Source: Enoplolaimus lenunculus (Eukaryota > Nematoda > Enoplea > Enoplida > Thoracostomopsidae). Taken from it: 64,000 nt of DNA. Positions 44,062 through 54,536 of this stretch are shown piece after piece. Both the position numbers and the translations under genes were made by a program. Below the pieces are notes generated by a model, which worked only from the letters and a program-made list of their open reading frames with translations, ran no database searches and had not been told where the DNA came from. The first letter of the stretch is position 1. Each line of letters starts with the position of its first letter. The stretch spans positions 38,635 through 102,634 of the forward strand of contig JASANG010000447.1 of NCBI GenBank assembly GCA_030248215.1, in the 5' to 3' direction.

Positions 44062-44384
44062 GCTGTGTACCTGTAAATGATTGACGTCCACATCATAAAC
44101 TGTTTGTCAAGGCATGGCGGTCCAAGTAATTTAAGTACAAAATCAGATAAATTCGTTGATACTGGAATGTGCAGTGTGCAATTGTTTGCTCCCATTTTGA
44201 GCCTGATTGAGCACAGGAACACAGAATTAGAATTAAATAAAGGTATGAAAATAGGTAAAAAAATAGTAATTGGTACAGGCTTCGATCTGGTTATTTTAAT
44301 TTTAGATTTGTCATTTACTAAGCGTTTAATATGGTATTTCTGACGGCTGAATTAAATGAAATTATACAATTCTAAAAAATGTAA

Positions 44385-44665
44385 GAGTTGCGCTGTACTA
44401 CTTTTTTGACGTGCGGCGCTGTGCGTTACCGTGCGGTACCTTACGCAAATAACTCACGTACGATAGCGTATGGTGACGGACGGCTGGGGACGGCGCCGTA
44501 CGGGTGACGGACGGCTACGGACGGCGCCGTACGGGTGACGGACGGCTACGGACGGCGCCGTACGGGTGACGGACGGCTACGGACGGCGCCGTACGGGTGA
44601 CGGGCAGCTACGGACGGCGCCGTACGGGTGACGGACGGCGCCGGACGTCAAGTATAGCGCAACCC
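44385..44665. mobile_element. GC-rich CGTCC element with internal 31-bp tandem repeats
   Basis: Ends GAGTTGCGCTG and, inverted, GGGTTGCGCTATACTTGACG; TAA on both sides. The inner arm has expanded to five copies of a 31-bp unit (GGACGGCGCCGTACGGGTGA core). Confidence 0.88.
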
Positions 44666-45182
44666 TAAACCGGTAATGTATAGAAGTTTCAAAAACTAGT
44701 TTGTGAAGAGATATTACTTACAAATGTCATGTTAACTTCTAGAGTTTAATTAGGGCTCAAGAAATATTTTCAAAGTAGATTAGCACCTTGCCCATCTCAA
44801 ACAGTAGCGTACTCTTGTATCATGCACTGGTGATAATATTTATTCAAGAAAGAGTTAAGCCATATTCACACGTGAAAGTTTTTGCTGCAAAACTTACACC
44901 CGTAAATAGGGCATAAATAAAACTTTCAATAATACTACCTTTAAGCATCTTATGATGCTTTTTATACAATTTAACTGTTTCGCATAGTTCCTTTACGTGA
45001 AACTTCTTGCAAACCCTTTGAAATATTTATTTTTTTAATGCTTAGCAATGCTTTAGGGAACTGATTAACGTTTTCAATTCAAAATCGTTTGCTTTAGAAC
45101 GAACGAGTACACTTTATTCGTTCAAGCGATATTTCACTAACTTTTAGAAACAACTTTAGAATAGACTAAGGCTCACGGTTTT
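44666..45182. other. Intergenic stretch
   Basis: Only a short copy of the CCCTATTCACACGTGCAA family is seen (44868-44918, CCATATTCACACGTGAAAGT to GTAAATAGGGC). Confidence 0.45.
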
Positions 45183-45491
45183 GGCCAATGTTACTTATAG
45201 GACCGTAACAGTAGATTAAGCGTATATATTCCTAACCGTAAAGCCTAAGTCTAAGCGTCAAGAAAAGTGTATTACTAAGTCTAAGCGTCGAAAAAATGTA
45301 TTTCTAAGCACAAGAATAAGTCTAAGCCAAAGCTTAAGCGTAGAACGTGTATTGCAAAGAAAAAGCGGCGAGAAAAGTGTGTTTCTAAGTCTAAACCTAA
45401 GCCTAAGCCCAAGCAAAAAATGTTGTCTAGAATCTTAGCCTACTCTTTTACAGACTCAAAATAGTCGGGCGGTCTTTAAAGTAACATGGGC
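45183..45491 (+). mobile_element. Expanded TTAGGC-cargo element, type B
   Basis: Ends GGCCAATGTTACTTATAGGA and, inverted, GCCCATGTTACTTTAAAGAC. At 309 bp it is the longest uninterrupted copy: several rounds of CTAAGTCTAAGCGTC plus AAAAAGTGTATT spacer show duplication of the array-spacer module. Confidence 0.8.
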
Positions 45492-45939
45492 TATGATTTT
45501 CAACGCTGTACCTAAATCTACCATTATTCAGGTATTTGTTGAAGTGAACGTTTGTTGAAAAAATTCTAAATCTATTACATCACAGGCATATTTGCCATGT
45601 GGAGGTCGGCAAAATTTCAGGGGTGGCTCTTGACAGGGGGCTTTCTTTTCTTGACAATGGGCAACGGTGATTAAATTTTTTACAACGCAAGTTTATTGTG
45701 GAAGATGTGTATCATTCCTACACACAAATGAATTGTGTGTGTCATTTAAGAAATATTGTCTGAATTTTAAACCAATTATGTTTTAATACCGAATCCAAAC
45801 ATATTGTCTTGCATTCGAGACTTTTATTTCAGAAATTTTGCACAGATATGGGTCGGGAAATCTTCACGCTTAAAGTATGCAATTTTCGGCTTTGTTTCGC
45901 TAACGATTAAAGGCACACGTTTTTAAACAGAATACAAAT

Positions 45940-46143
45940 TGTAAGTATGTGAGACATACTTGTCCTTGTGCATATGCAATAAATGCAGTGCACATTGTGG
46001 TGTACGGTCGACATATATAGTCGACGAAAAATGCAGTTGGACAGGCGGGCTACGTGGCGCAGTGGTAGAGTGCTCGCTTATGGATCGCTCTAGCCCGCTT
46101 TTCCAGCTGCTTAGTAAAAAAAAGGTCTGATGTCCTTGATTCC
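45940..46143 (+). mobile_element. SINE-like copy with 16-bp target duplication and tRNA-like hairpin
   Basis: TAAACAGAATACAAAT stands at 45924-45939 and 46144-46159. Inside, GCGGGCTA and TAGCCCGC form a perfect 8-bp stem enclosing GTGGCGCAGTGGTAGAGTGC (D-arm and A-box-like) and a short second arm, with no B box. An A8 run and GTCTGATGTCCTTGATTCC end it. The direct repeats suggest L1-like target-primed insertion. Confidence 0.75.
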
Positions 46144-46439
46144 TAAACAGAATACAAATATGTCTGAAATAAGAGATAGGTTTTGCTAACTTCACAGACA
46201 TGTGTATCAATCTTAAAACAAAGATTTGCCAGAGATACAAACGAAGTTAAAAACATCAACCAAATTTCATAATTCTACAAACTACGATACGTCTAAAATG
46301 ATAATTTAGGTTGGGGGAAGCTTTAGATCAACCTGAAATATTTTTGAAATTCGATTATTTATATACACTCTTATAAGAATATCAACAGAGCAACTCGTTT
46401 ACATATATCGAATTTCAAAACGACGTCTTTTTAAAATGA

Positions 46440-46620
46440 AGGTAACCCATTTCGGGCGAAACAAAGGTTGGGCGTGGTCCTGCCTCGACAACTCTTGGGG
46501 TCGGGACATTAGGTCTCCACACTGGCTACTCGCCTGCTGCTACACATATGTCCCGCATACCATAATTCGCTATACCCCGTTGGCCTAAAACCTCCCGGTA
46601 CCGGCATGGCAAGCAGTTTT
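46440..46620. other. GC-richer segment of unknown nature
   Basis: Contains GTCCTGCCTCGACA, also found near 63250, and CTCCCGGTACCGGCATGG. No open coding frame or clear ends. Confidence 0.35.
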
Positions 46621-46704
46621 GATGCGAGTCTAACTCAATAATGAAATAGTAATGCTCTAAAACATTTAAGTTAAAAACAGGTTCCTACAGTCAGCTGGTC
46701 TTCG

Positions 46705-46862
46705 GCCCGTAGCTAAGCGGGGCAAGGGGATGGGTCAGCCCCCCGAGAAAAATTTTGTCCCCCTATAAAATTTTCAAGCTTGCTTGTAAATCAACGAAAA
46801 CCCGTGTATGCCCTCTAAGAAAACTTTTTAGCCCCCACAACAAGGTGTGCTGGCTACTGGAC
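46705..46862. mobile_element. GCCCGTAGCCAG-type repeat
   Basis: GGCCCGTAGCTAAGCGGGGC to CAAGGTGTGCTGGCTAC; includes AATTTTCAAGCTTGCTTGTA and CGAAAACCCGTGTATGCCCT. Confidence 0.85.
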
Positions 46863-47097
46863 TGGCTGGTCTATAATTTCAGCGTAATTTAAATTTGTTT
46901 AATTTGTTTAATTTGTTAGCGCAGACATAACGGTTGAATAAAACTTAGTGAAATAGGTATATTTAAGATAGTTGTCCAATGATTACATAGCTAGACTTGT
47001 AAGTGCAATTCTTATTCAAAGCTGTTTTTCTTCGATATTTCTTCGTGATCAACGTTGAAATAGAGCCAATCAAAAAATTTTGGTTAATCTCGAGTTT

Positions 47098-47617
47098 GGG
47101 TGGCCATATACTTGTCGCGCAGTGCCGTCCGGCGCACACCAAAAACTTTTTACTTACAAATTGATATGCTATACTTTGCGTGAAAAGACGTGCGTTGTGG
47201 TACTGCTCGGAACAGCACCGAACGTCGACGGACGGTAACGGACGGAGTGGACGGTAACGGACGGGGCGGACGGTAACGGACGGGGCGGACGGTAACGGAC
47301 GGAGTGGACGGTAACGGACGGGGCGGACGGTAACGGACGGGGCGGACGGTAACGGACGGAGTGGACGGTAACGGACGGGGCGGATGGAAACGGACGGTAA
47401 CGGACGGAGCGGATGGTAACGGCCGGCACGGACGGGGTGGACGGTAACGGACGGAGTGAACCGTAACGGACGGGGCGGATGGTAACGAACGGGGCGGATG
47501 GTAACGGACGGGCGGACGGTAACGGACGGCACGGACGGTAACGGACGGCACGGACGGTAACGGACGGGGCGGACGATAATGGTCCGCGTCAGACGTCATC
47601 AAAAGTATAGCGCCACC
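47098..47617. mobile_element. GC-rich CGTCC element expanded into a minisatellite
   Basis: Ends GGGTGGCCATATACTTGTCG and, inverted, GGTGGCGCTATACTTTTGAT. From about 47220 to 47575 it is a tandem of about 19-bp units (GGTAACGGACGGAGTGGAC and variants), around 19 copies. Open frames on the minus strand giving Pro/Arg/Ser repeats arise from this and are not genes. Confidence 0.9.
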
Positions 47618-48783
47618 TTAAACGTTTGCACATTTTTTTAGCTGCCGGCCAGGATTTTATACTGCGCACGGCACAGAATAAAGACAGCTTTAGAGTATTG
47701 TATTGGGATGTGTATGCAAATGTTGAGCAACATGAGACGAAGCGAATTTGACCACCTCATGGAGCAGGTCGCCACATATGGGTCGAAATGAAACAAAAAT
47801 CAAAAAATACGAATGATTGTCAGTTTTGAAATTTTTATGTCAAAGATTAAAGGTGAAAAACTTTTGTTTCTGCAGATTGGTTTTGGTAAATTTTTACTGT
47901 TCATCGAGTTTTTCTGTGTCAGCCGCAATTGCTAGACTCTGTTTAAACTGTACAAAAATAAAAGCCATGTGAACGACAAAATAATAGCAGAAAAGTAAGC
48001 AAATTAAAATAAAAATCGCTGATATGTTGCAAGTTATATCATGCGAAGCACATAGCAAAGATACAGATTACCCTGATACTGCTTAGACAAAATGCATTAG
48101 ACACACCTCGCCTCGTGAATGGCAACGCGGCCCATGTATAGAACAGAACCGGAACAGTGGTATAATTGCGAGCGAGGTTCACGTTATAACTGGGGCATCC
48201 CGGAACACGTTAACATAAAATTTTTGTGATCTGAATAGCGGTTTGTAGACACAATGTGAATGTCACATAACATTGGCTTACAAATTCCGCCTCTCCAGAA
48301 ATCATCGTATACAAACAGCCATATGTCACTTAGTACCACTTTTCATTTATGGGAAAATCATATGATATTCCGAAATACTACCGAAAATCACGTGCAGTTT
48401 AACTAAAGATTTACGTTTTGGTTGTGAAAAAACAATTGCCCGCAGTAGAATTGCATGGAAATATGTCAGCGGAAAACATTAAATGACTGCTACTACAATT
48501 GGTATAATCAGGAAATGGTAGTGTTCGAACCAGCCATATACAGTGTGCTTTAAGCAACGGGTATAGGTTATTTTCGAAACCGTATAGTAAAGAATTAGAG
48601 CTATTTTTTACTAGAAATTGATTTGATAATAATTGTAATAGTATAGACTTACTTTTCTAGTCTCTATTTGCTGACAAAAAGCCCGAAATTTCTAAATTAT
48701 AAGGGCTTAGCCGATGAGAGACGAGAGCGCTGGGGCTCTTAAAGAGAGGGATGCTTGTAATTTGTCATTTGACGTTAACCGTT
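47618..48783. other. Intergenic stretch
   Basis: Only a truncated type A end (GGCCCATGTATAGAACAGAA, 48131-48170) is recognisable. Confidence 0.45.
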
Positions 48784-48928
48784 CAGACGCGGAGCAGTAT
48801 TATAAGCATATTCCTAAGCCTAAGCCTAAGCCTAAGCCTAAACCTAAGCACAAGAATGAGCATTTTCCTAAGCTTAAACTCTATTCTAGTACCACAGAAA
48901 AACTCTCCGCCCCTGATCTTTACAAGGG
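48784..48928 (+). mobile_element. TTAGGC-cargo element, type A, perfect 8-bp flanks
   Basis: TAACCGTT at 48776-48783 and 48929-48936. The left terminus is trimmed to CAGACGCGGAGCAG, then AGCATATTCCTAAGCC with four GCCTAA units; the right end is CGCCCCTGATCTTTACAAGGG. Confidence 0.88.
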
Positions 48929-49004
48929 TAACCGTTTGTTACCAATCTAGATGATATAAACGAAGAATAATTATCGCCCGTGTATTTAGTTTTTCATTTC
49001 GGCG

Positions 49005-49115
49005 TCCATAATTCCCCCCAGAAATGGAGAGATGTAAGTGTAAAATGCAACGCGTGCTGGGTACATTTTTTGCATTCACACAAAAGTAATTCAGTTGCAT
49101 ACTCTTCTTCCGTAA
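49005..49115. repeat. Fragment of a CAAGAGTG element
   Basis: AAATGCAACGCGTGCTGGGT and CAGTTGCATACTCTT match one arm of 30761-31105; the other arm is missing. Confidence 0.55.
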
Positions 49116-49507
49116 GAAGTAACCAATCACATTGTTTCAACTGACGTGGTTGTCTGTGCGGTAAACTATCGGCCCAGGAGGTACCAAGCACGAAACGAAA
49201 TATTTTTTAGTTTTAGCAAACTGGTGCTGGATTATAAGCCAGTTTTTTAGGTTTATATTTATTACTGACAAAGTTGGGTTCAAAATCCACTCATGTCACT
49301 GGCTTAGCTCCAATACGTTTTGTAAGATTTAAAACGTAAGCCGTGCTTCAATATTTAGGTTTACTTAAGCCAAAACCAGTTTGGTTCTATTGGTTAAAAG
49401 ACAAACTAAAGTGTGATGATGCGTTGGTTTTTTGCATTAAGATAGCTGTAATTATGATTATTGTTATAAACATTTTGCGATACCTTTTTGTCAGTATTAA
49501 TCGCTGT

Positions 49508-49690
49508 CGCCCTATTCACTCGTGTAAGTTTTTGTAAGCGAGAACTTGCAGTTGCAACGTGACCGTGAAACTTGCTGCTGTGAGTATTGCAGAGGTGACT
49601 TGTCTTCGAAATTGCACGCAAGTAAATGCGTGCATGCTTTGTCTGCAAAAAACCTTGCATGTGTGATACGAGCTTTGTGATCGACCTTTT
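49508..49690. repeat. Relative of the CCCTATTCACACGTGCAA element
   Basis: CGCCCTATTCACTCGTGTAA, GAGAACTTGCAGTTGCAA and a right part ACCTTGCATGTGTGATACG. Confidence 0.5.
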
Positions 49691-49755
49691 TGAGGTTTGG
49701 GCTGAAAGTGGAATATTTACCTTATGTTGAAGCTCAGTTAATAAACTCAATAATA

Positions 49756-50109
49756 TGGTGCGACCGGAGGTGAAAAATACTGGAGCCAAAGGTCAACAAC
49801 ACTTACAGGAGCCAGCGAAATTAAGTAGCAAAAATAATGGTTAATTAGTTAATTTTAGCCAATATCTGCAATATGTTGTTAAGTTGTTTAGTTTTACGCT
49901 AATTTCTGCGAAACTTCGAAAATTATTTCCTGAAAATTGCGACAAAAGTAAAACAAAACGCGCTAAACAGATAATCTTTGCAAAATTATGCAAAATTTTA
50001 CTATCGAAATAGCCGAAAAATCCGGCAAAAATTCTACCGAGCCGCCAGCCGGCGGAGGCCTATTTTTTGCCGGAGCCGGAGCCAGAGGCACACTCCCGGT
50101 TGTACCCTG
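49756..50109. mobile_element. Foldback element, CAGGGTGCAACCGG family
   Basis: Left TGGTGCGACCGGAGGTGAAA, right inverted CAGGGTACAACCGGGAGTG, with GCCGGAGCCGGAGCC clusters. The same family lies at 61708-62086 and 62407-62969. Confidence 0.65.
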
Positions 50110-50439
50110 ACATATATACATATATAATAAAAAATACAAGTCCGCAGATCAGATGATGATATAAGCAAATTTTGCACGTAAATTTTTTTTGATTTTACCA
50201 ATTTATTGCTATTTTAACGCGGTTTTATTGGCCGAATTGTTCCTAATTTATTTTTAAAAAGCGTTGCTTTTAAATTGATTAGCTTGTATTTTCAAAACCA
50301 AAATATAATCTTTCAGAATTATGAACAGGGATGGGTTTTATTATTAGGGCACAAAACTGATGAGGCAACCGAACAAATAGTGCAGTATTTGTAAATATCT
50401 CTAGCATAAACCGTGACTCTTGTACACTTGCGTTCACTG

Positions 50440-50920
50440 GTTAAATTTTAGGAACAGGTTTACCAAAGGCTTTGCCTGTTGTTGTGATGCGAATAAAGAG
50501 GACGGGACTGATATTTATTTTGCCTCTATAGAGGATACCTCCCTGCTGATCGGTTACGGATTATTTATTTTTAATTATCCCATGTTAGTCTCTCTTTTCG
50601 GCAGAACTGACTTGTTTCGCCGCAGCGTTTGTGTTGATTGGTATTTTCGTTAAGCTCTTTTTTCTGTATTTAACAAAGTTCATGAGTGTTGTCTGCGTGT
50701 CTGTTACATATTTGAGTAGTCTATACCATTCTTCTACTTTGGTCCCTTATATGGACTGTAATTAAAACTTATAGACTCTATCCACCGGTGGAAACTATTT
50801 ACTCTAATTAGTGATAACGGACTCTTATTGATTAGAACTCAAAATGCGGATTTCCTATTATTACCTCCCTTCTGTTATTCGGTTTATTACAGTAAGCCTC
50901 TGACTAAACTTAAGCCTGAG
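50440..50920. repeat. Dispersed repeat shared with 40600-41190
   Basis: Second copy of the GATGCGAATAAAGAGG / TACGGATTATTTATTTTTAA repeat. A 77-codon frame overlaps it, but its translation differs from that of the other copy, so it is not coding. Confidence 0.5.
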
Positions 50921-51188
50921 CCTTGATTTTAAATGTAGGGAACGTGTGCAATTGCCTGTATCTTGCCGTCTTTGTCTTCCTACCTTCATGAGGGTACGCT
51001 AACCGAGCGGTAACGGACAGTTTCGTATGGCACCTCACAAAAAGCTTAGGGCCACACAAAATCTATTGGGGACAACCTACTTCACTGTCAAGGAACAGCT
51101 TTTGTTTTGGTTATAAGCAAAACCTAAGAGCATTATCGTGGTATGGAATTTGAATTTAGCAAGTCGGTTGCGTTCCATATAGCTAATT

Positions 51189-51300
51189 TGGCCCATGTAA
51201 AAAGATCAGGGGCGGAACGTTTTTCTGTGAGACTGCAATAGATTAAGCTTCAGCTTTAGACTAATTTTTTTTGCTTGGGTTAGACTTAGGAATATAGTCT
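51189..51300 (-). repeat. One-ended TTAGGC element, type A
   Basis: GGCCCATGTAAAAAGATCAG, AGATTAAGCTTCAGCTTTAG, then a single TTAGACTTAGGAATATAG; no right end. Confidence 0.65.
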
Positions 51301-51309
51301 GACAAACCA

Positions 51310-51700
51310 GTGTGTAAACGAATATTAAAAATGACGCAAACCGCACCGGATAGTGATCAAAACAACGAAACGGGCACGGAAAATGTATACTGAAATATAA
51401 AACATTTGAAAAAGTTAAAATTTTCTGCCATCACAAATGAGGTTAAAAATCAGCGGATGCACCGAAATTTTTAAAATTTTACATAAATATCGTAATTTTT
51501 ATTTAATATCGAAAAATTGCAGCATATCTGTCACACAAAAAACTGCCAGATAATTACGTGATTTAAATTAAATAATTTTGAGCAGAAAAACAGCAGAAAT
51601 TTTGGTATTTCTACAACAGAAACGGAAACGGAAACGGACACCGATTTTAGCCGGAAAATGAAACGGAAGCAGCGGAACGTCCGGTTTAACCCCTTAAATA
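51310..51700. repeat. AACGGAAAC-family element fragment
   Basis: AACGAAACGGGCACGGAAAA at the left and AACGGAAACGGAAACGGACA at the right surround TTGCAGCATATCTG as in 4241-5081. Confidence 0.6.
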
Positions 51701-51871
51701 TATATGGCTGTTTTTAACAGATACCACTAATCGCGCGTTCAAGTAAGCTGTATAGGAGAATATGAATAAAATAAACGCCGGTCGTAGACATTTTTTCAAT
51801 GAACCGGGAAATGGGACACCTGTATGCAGACAAAACGAAATGTAATAATGTTTTCAGAAAATAATGTTTAG

Positions 51872-52233
51872 CGAAGCATCATGACACTTATGCGCCGTCT
51901 ACTTTAATTCGTGTACGGAGTGTCGAAATTGACATCGGCTATAGACGACGACTTTTGCTATTTGAAAAACAGCAACTAGCATTGGTTAAATATTGTATTT
52001 TCCAAAAAATGGCTAAGAATTTTGAGTTGGCACCTTCGCAAGTATATAGTATAATGCAGAGATGTTACGCGGACAAAGATTTTTTACCGGTTCCGTGTTT
52101 AACCACGGCAAAAAAGTTCACCTGCGACACGCCTTTACCCAGTCTGATTTTGTCTTGTATCGCGCAAAAATTGCGTAAAGAAAGTAAAATATTAGAACTT
52201 TCAGATTTCAAAAAAAATTCTCTGGACCAATAA
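51872..52233 (+). CDS. Possible terminal exon of an unrecognised protein
   Basis: An open frame of about 120 codons ends at TAA 52231-52233 and follows a possible acceptor (TTTAG at 51867-51871, entering in phase 1). The product reads as normal protein: TYAPSTLIRVRSVEIDIGYR, then a Lys/Leu-rich stretch with LVKYCIFQKMAKNFELAPSQ, then DKDFLPVPCLTTAKKFTCDT and IAQKLRKESKILELSDF. It has mixed charge and five cysteines and resembles none of the repeat families around it. I do not recognise a family and found no upstream exon. It could be the 3' end of a gene whose other exons I missed, a pseudogene, or chance. Confidence 0.35.
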
Positions 52234-53095
52234 TATTGATTTCTCACAAAAACGGTGAAAATAATTTAACAAAATTAAAATTTTTCTAAAACGCCACATG
52301 TTTTTCGATTGCTATTCAAAATTTTAAGTAAAAGATTAGCAAATTTTTGCTCGCGCTTTGATATTCTTTACGCATGGGTATTTGCACGTCAAAATCGAAG
52401 CGAGCAGTAAGCTGTTACCAGCTGGTTTACACACAACTCACATGGCAACTTTGCGCAGCAGATGTTTTTAGGATTCAAATTTACGCTAGAAATTAATTTA
52501 GTTGAAATAGGAAATATCATACGGAAAACGAATAACTGTACATCAAATAACTTGCTTTTGGCAGCAAAAACCTCATAGATGTGCAGTTGTTTGCATAGGA
52601 TTAAACTTTGTACAAAATTGTAGGCCCATATTACTTTGAGGGACGATATTAATAAAGTAAGCTAAACTTTAGGTATTTACTTAGGTTTAGGCTTAATTAA
52701 AAGCTTATCCGTACACTGGGGCTTAACCTTAAGTGTAGACTTAGTTTTATTAATGTGTGTATATTATATATTAAGACGCGCAAATGTGATTCTGGTAAAA
52801 GCGAGATTTATATAGAAATAATTTGTACCTTTAAAACTTCAAACACACAACTGTGACCGCAGAAGAAAAGCTTGAAACAATCGTTTGTCAGGGTTTCATT
52901 TGATTAAAAACCCGAATATTACCACGAAATCAGGCCAAAAAATATTTCTGCTAAATTAGTAATTTTTGTGCCGGTCGCCAAAGTATAAGCAAGGATTTCG
53001 ATTTCAATTCATCCGAGTTACATGTTTAAAGGTTTCAAGCTAGGTAAAAACAAACGACTGTTTAGGGTCGCTATAAAACCTACGTAGAGGCGTTA
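52234..53095. other. Intergenic stretch
   Basis: A decayed type B TTAGGC element lies near 52623-52745 (GGCCCATATTACTTTGAGGG, TTAGGTTTAGGCTTAATT). Nothing else recognised. Confidence 0.45.
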
Positions 53096-53285
53096 GGCCG
53101 GCGCTATACTTTTGATGACATCCGGTGCCGTCCGGCGTTGTCCTCACCGTGCGGTATTGTACGTGAATACTCACGTTCGATACTGTATGGTGTTGGACAG
53201 TGACGGGCGGCGTCGGCCGGCGTAAGACGACGCTGGACGGTGACGGATGGTGCCGTCCATCCGCCGCACAAGTGTAGAGCCACCC
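53096..53285. mobile_element. GC-rich CGTCC TIR element
   Basis: Ends GGCCGGCGCTATACTTTTGA and, inverted, GGGTGGCTCTACACTTG; TTA and TTG flanks. Central GTACGTGAATACTCACG. Confidence 0.75.
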
Positions 53286-53490
53286 TTGCTGCGCTTTGAA
53301 TACTTAAAAATTACACAATTAAAATGTAGCAGAGTTGGAACCGTAATTTTTTCGGTTTCAGATATGCTGCGAAATGAATTTTTGAGTAAAGATAAATGGC
53401 AAAATGTATTTGTTTGTTACGAGTGCTATTTCACTTAACCATTTGCCATCCGATTACAAAAATCGACCAAGCTTAGGTTCCTAGTGTTGA

Positions 53491-53640
53491 CCCATGTAAA
53501 AAAATCAGGGGCGGAACGTTTTTCGGCGGGACTGCAATAAACTAAGCTTAAAAGTTTTAGACTAATTTTTTGCTTAGCTTTAAACTTACACTTAGGTTTA
53601 GGTATAAGCTCATTCAAGCTCTTAGGCTTACGCTTGTGAC
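53491..53640 (-). mobile_element. One-ended TTAGGC element, type A
   Basis: GACCCATGTAAAAAAATCAG, CGGCGGGACTGCAATAAACT, TTAGACTAATTTTTTGCTTA, then hexamer variants and the CTCATTCAAGCTC spacer. The right end is lost, or continues as the TTAGGC stretch at 53728-54000. Confidence 0.65.
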
Positions 53641-53738
53641 TTACTCTGAAAATTTATATTGTTCTTTGATATTTGACCCTACTGCTGCCGTTCTGGGTTC
53701 GAATTTACAAAGTAGTTAGTTGGTTAGCATTAGGCTTA

Positions 53739-53947
53739 CACTGCAAAAAATGGTGAGTCAAATTGGCTCCCTCCGAAACAGAGTTTTAGGAGACCACAAA
53801 AACTGAATCAAATTCGACTTCGCCAGAGTCAAATTCGGCTCCCTTAGTCGCATGTTTGACTTTGGCGGAGTCGAATTTGACTCAGTTTGTGTAGTCCCGT
53901 AAAGCCTATTTCGGAGAGAGTCAATTTGACTCACCATTTTTGCAGTG
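53739..53947. mobile_element. CACTGCAAAAA TIR element inserted at TA inside a TTAGGC stretch
   Basis: Perfect ends CACTGCAAAAAATGGTGAGT / GACTCACCATTTTTGCAGTG with TA on both sides. Outside flanks are ATTAGGCTTA and TACACTTAACCTTAGGC, i.e. telomere-type cargo. Confidence 0.85.
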
Positions 53948-54374
53948 TACACTTAACCTTAGGCATAAGCTCATTCTAGCGCTTAGGCTTAGGCTTGCTC
54001 AGCAGCTATTCTTATCATATTTCCAAACGTCTATCGAAGATTTAACATATATCTGACATCTGGTAAATTCTTATAAAGCATGCAAACGTTCATTTATTCT
54101 CGTTTCTCTAGAAATTTCAAGACAGGATATATCTCCCTAATTTCGGCCTTTGTATACATATCTCTGATAGTTTTCAAACTCATAAACCATTAAAAATTCA
54201 CCATTATACATTAAAGCTGAACCGTCTACATTGCTTTTTGTTCGCTTGTTTTTTTTAAAAAAATCAACAACGAATACTCTGTATCCATGACCTAAACAAG
54301 TATAAAAAACTATTAATGGTATAGACACGTTCCAACAACAAACTTAGAGTTTTTTCTATAAAGTTAGTTGAAGC

Positions 54375-54536
54375 GGCCAATGAAAAGAAGAAAAGAACAG
54401 AGGCGGAACAGTATTATAAGCATATTCCTAAGCTTATGTCCAAGAATAAGCCAGACAAAAAAATTAGTCAAAACCTTTAAGCCTACTCTATTGTAGTCCC
54501 ACAGAAAAACGTTCCGCCCCTGATCGTTTATGGGCC
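54375..54536 (+). mobile_element. TTAGGC-family element with perfect 8-bp duplication (reference copy)
   Basis: GTTGAAGC stands at 54367-54374 and 54537-54544. Ends GGCCAATG..AAAAGAACAGAGGCGG and, inverted, GGCCCATAAACGATCAGGGG. Only one AAGCTTATGTCCAAG variant of the hexamer remains, showing that the array length varies between copies. Confidence 0.9.

Noticed and set aside
46963-47602. Minus-strand frames of 86-189 codons rich in Pro-Arg-Ser repeats
   Set aside because: They come from the 19-bp GC-rich minisatellite read in several frames; no start context or unique sequence.
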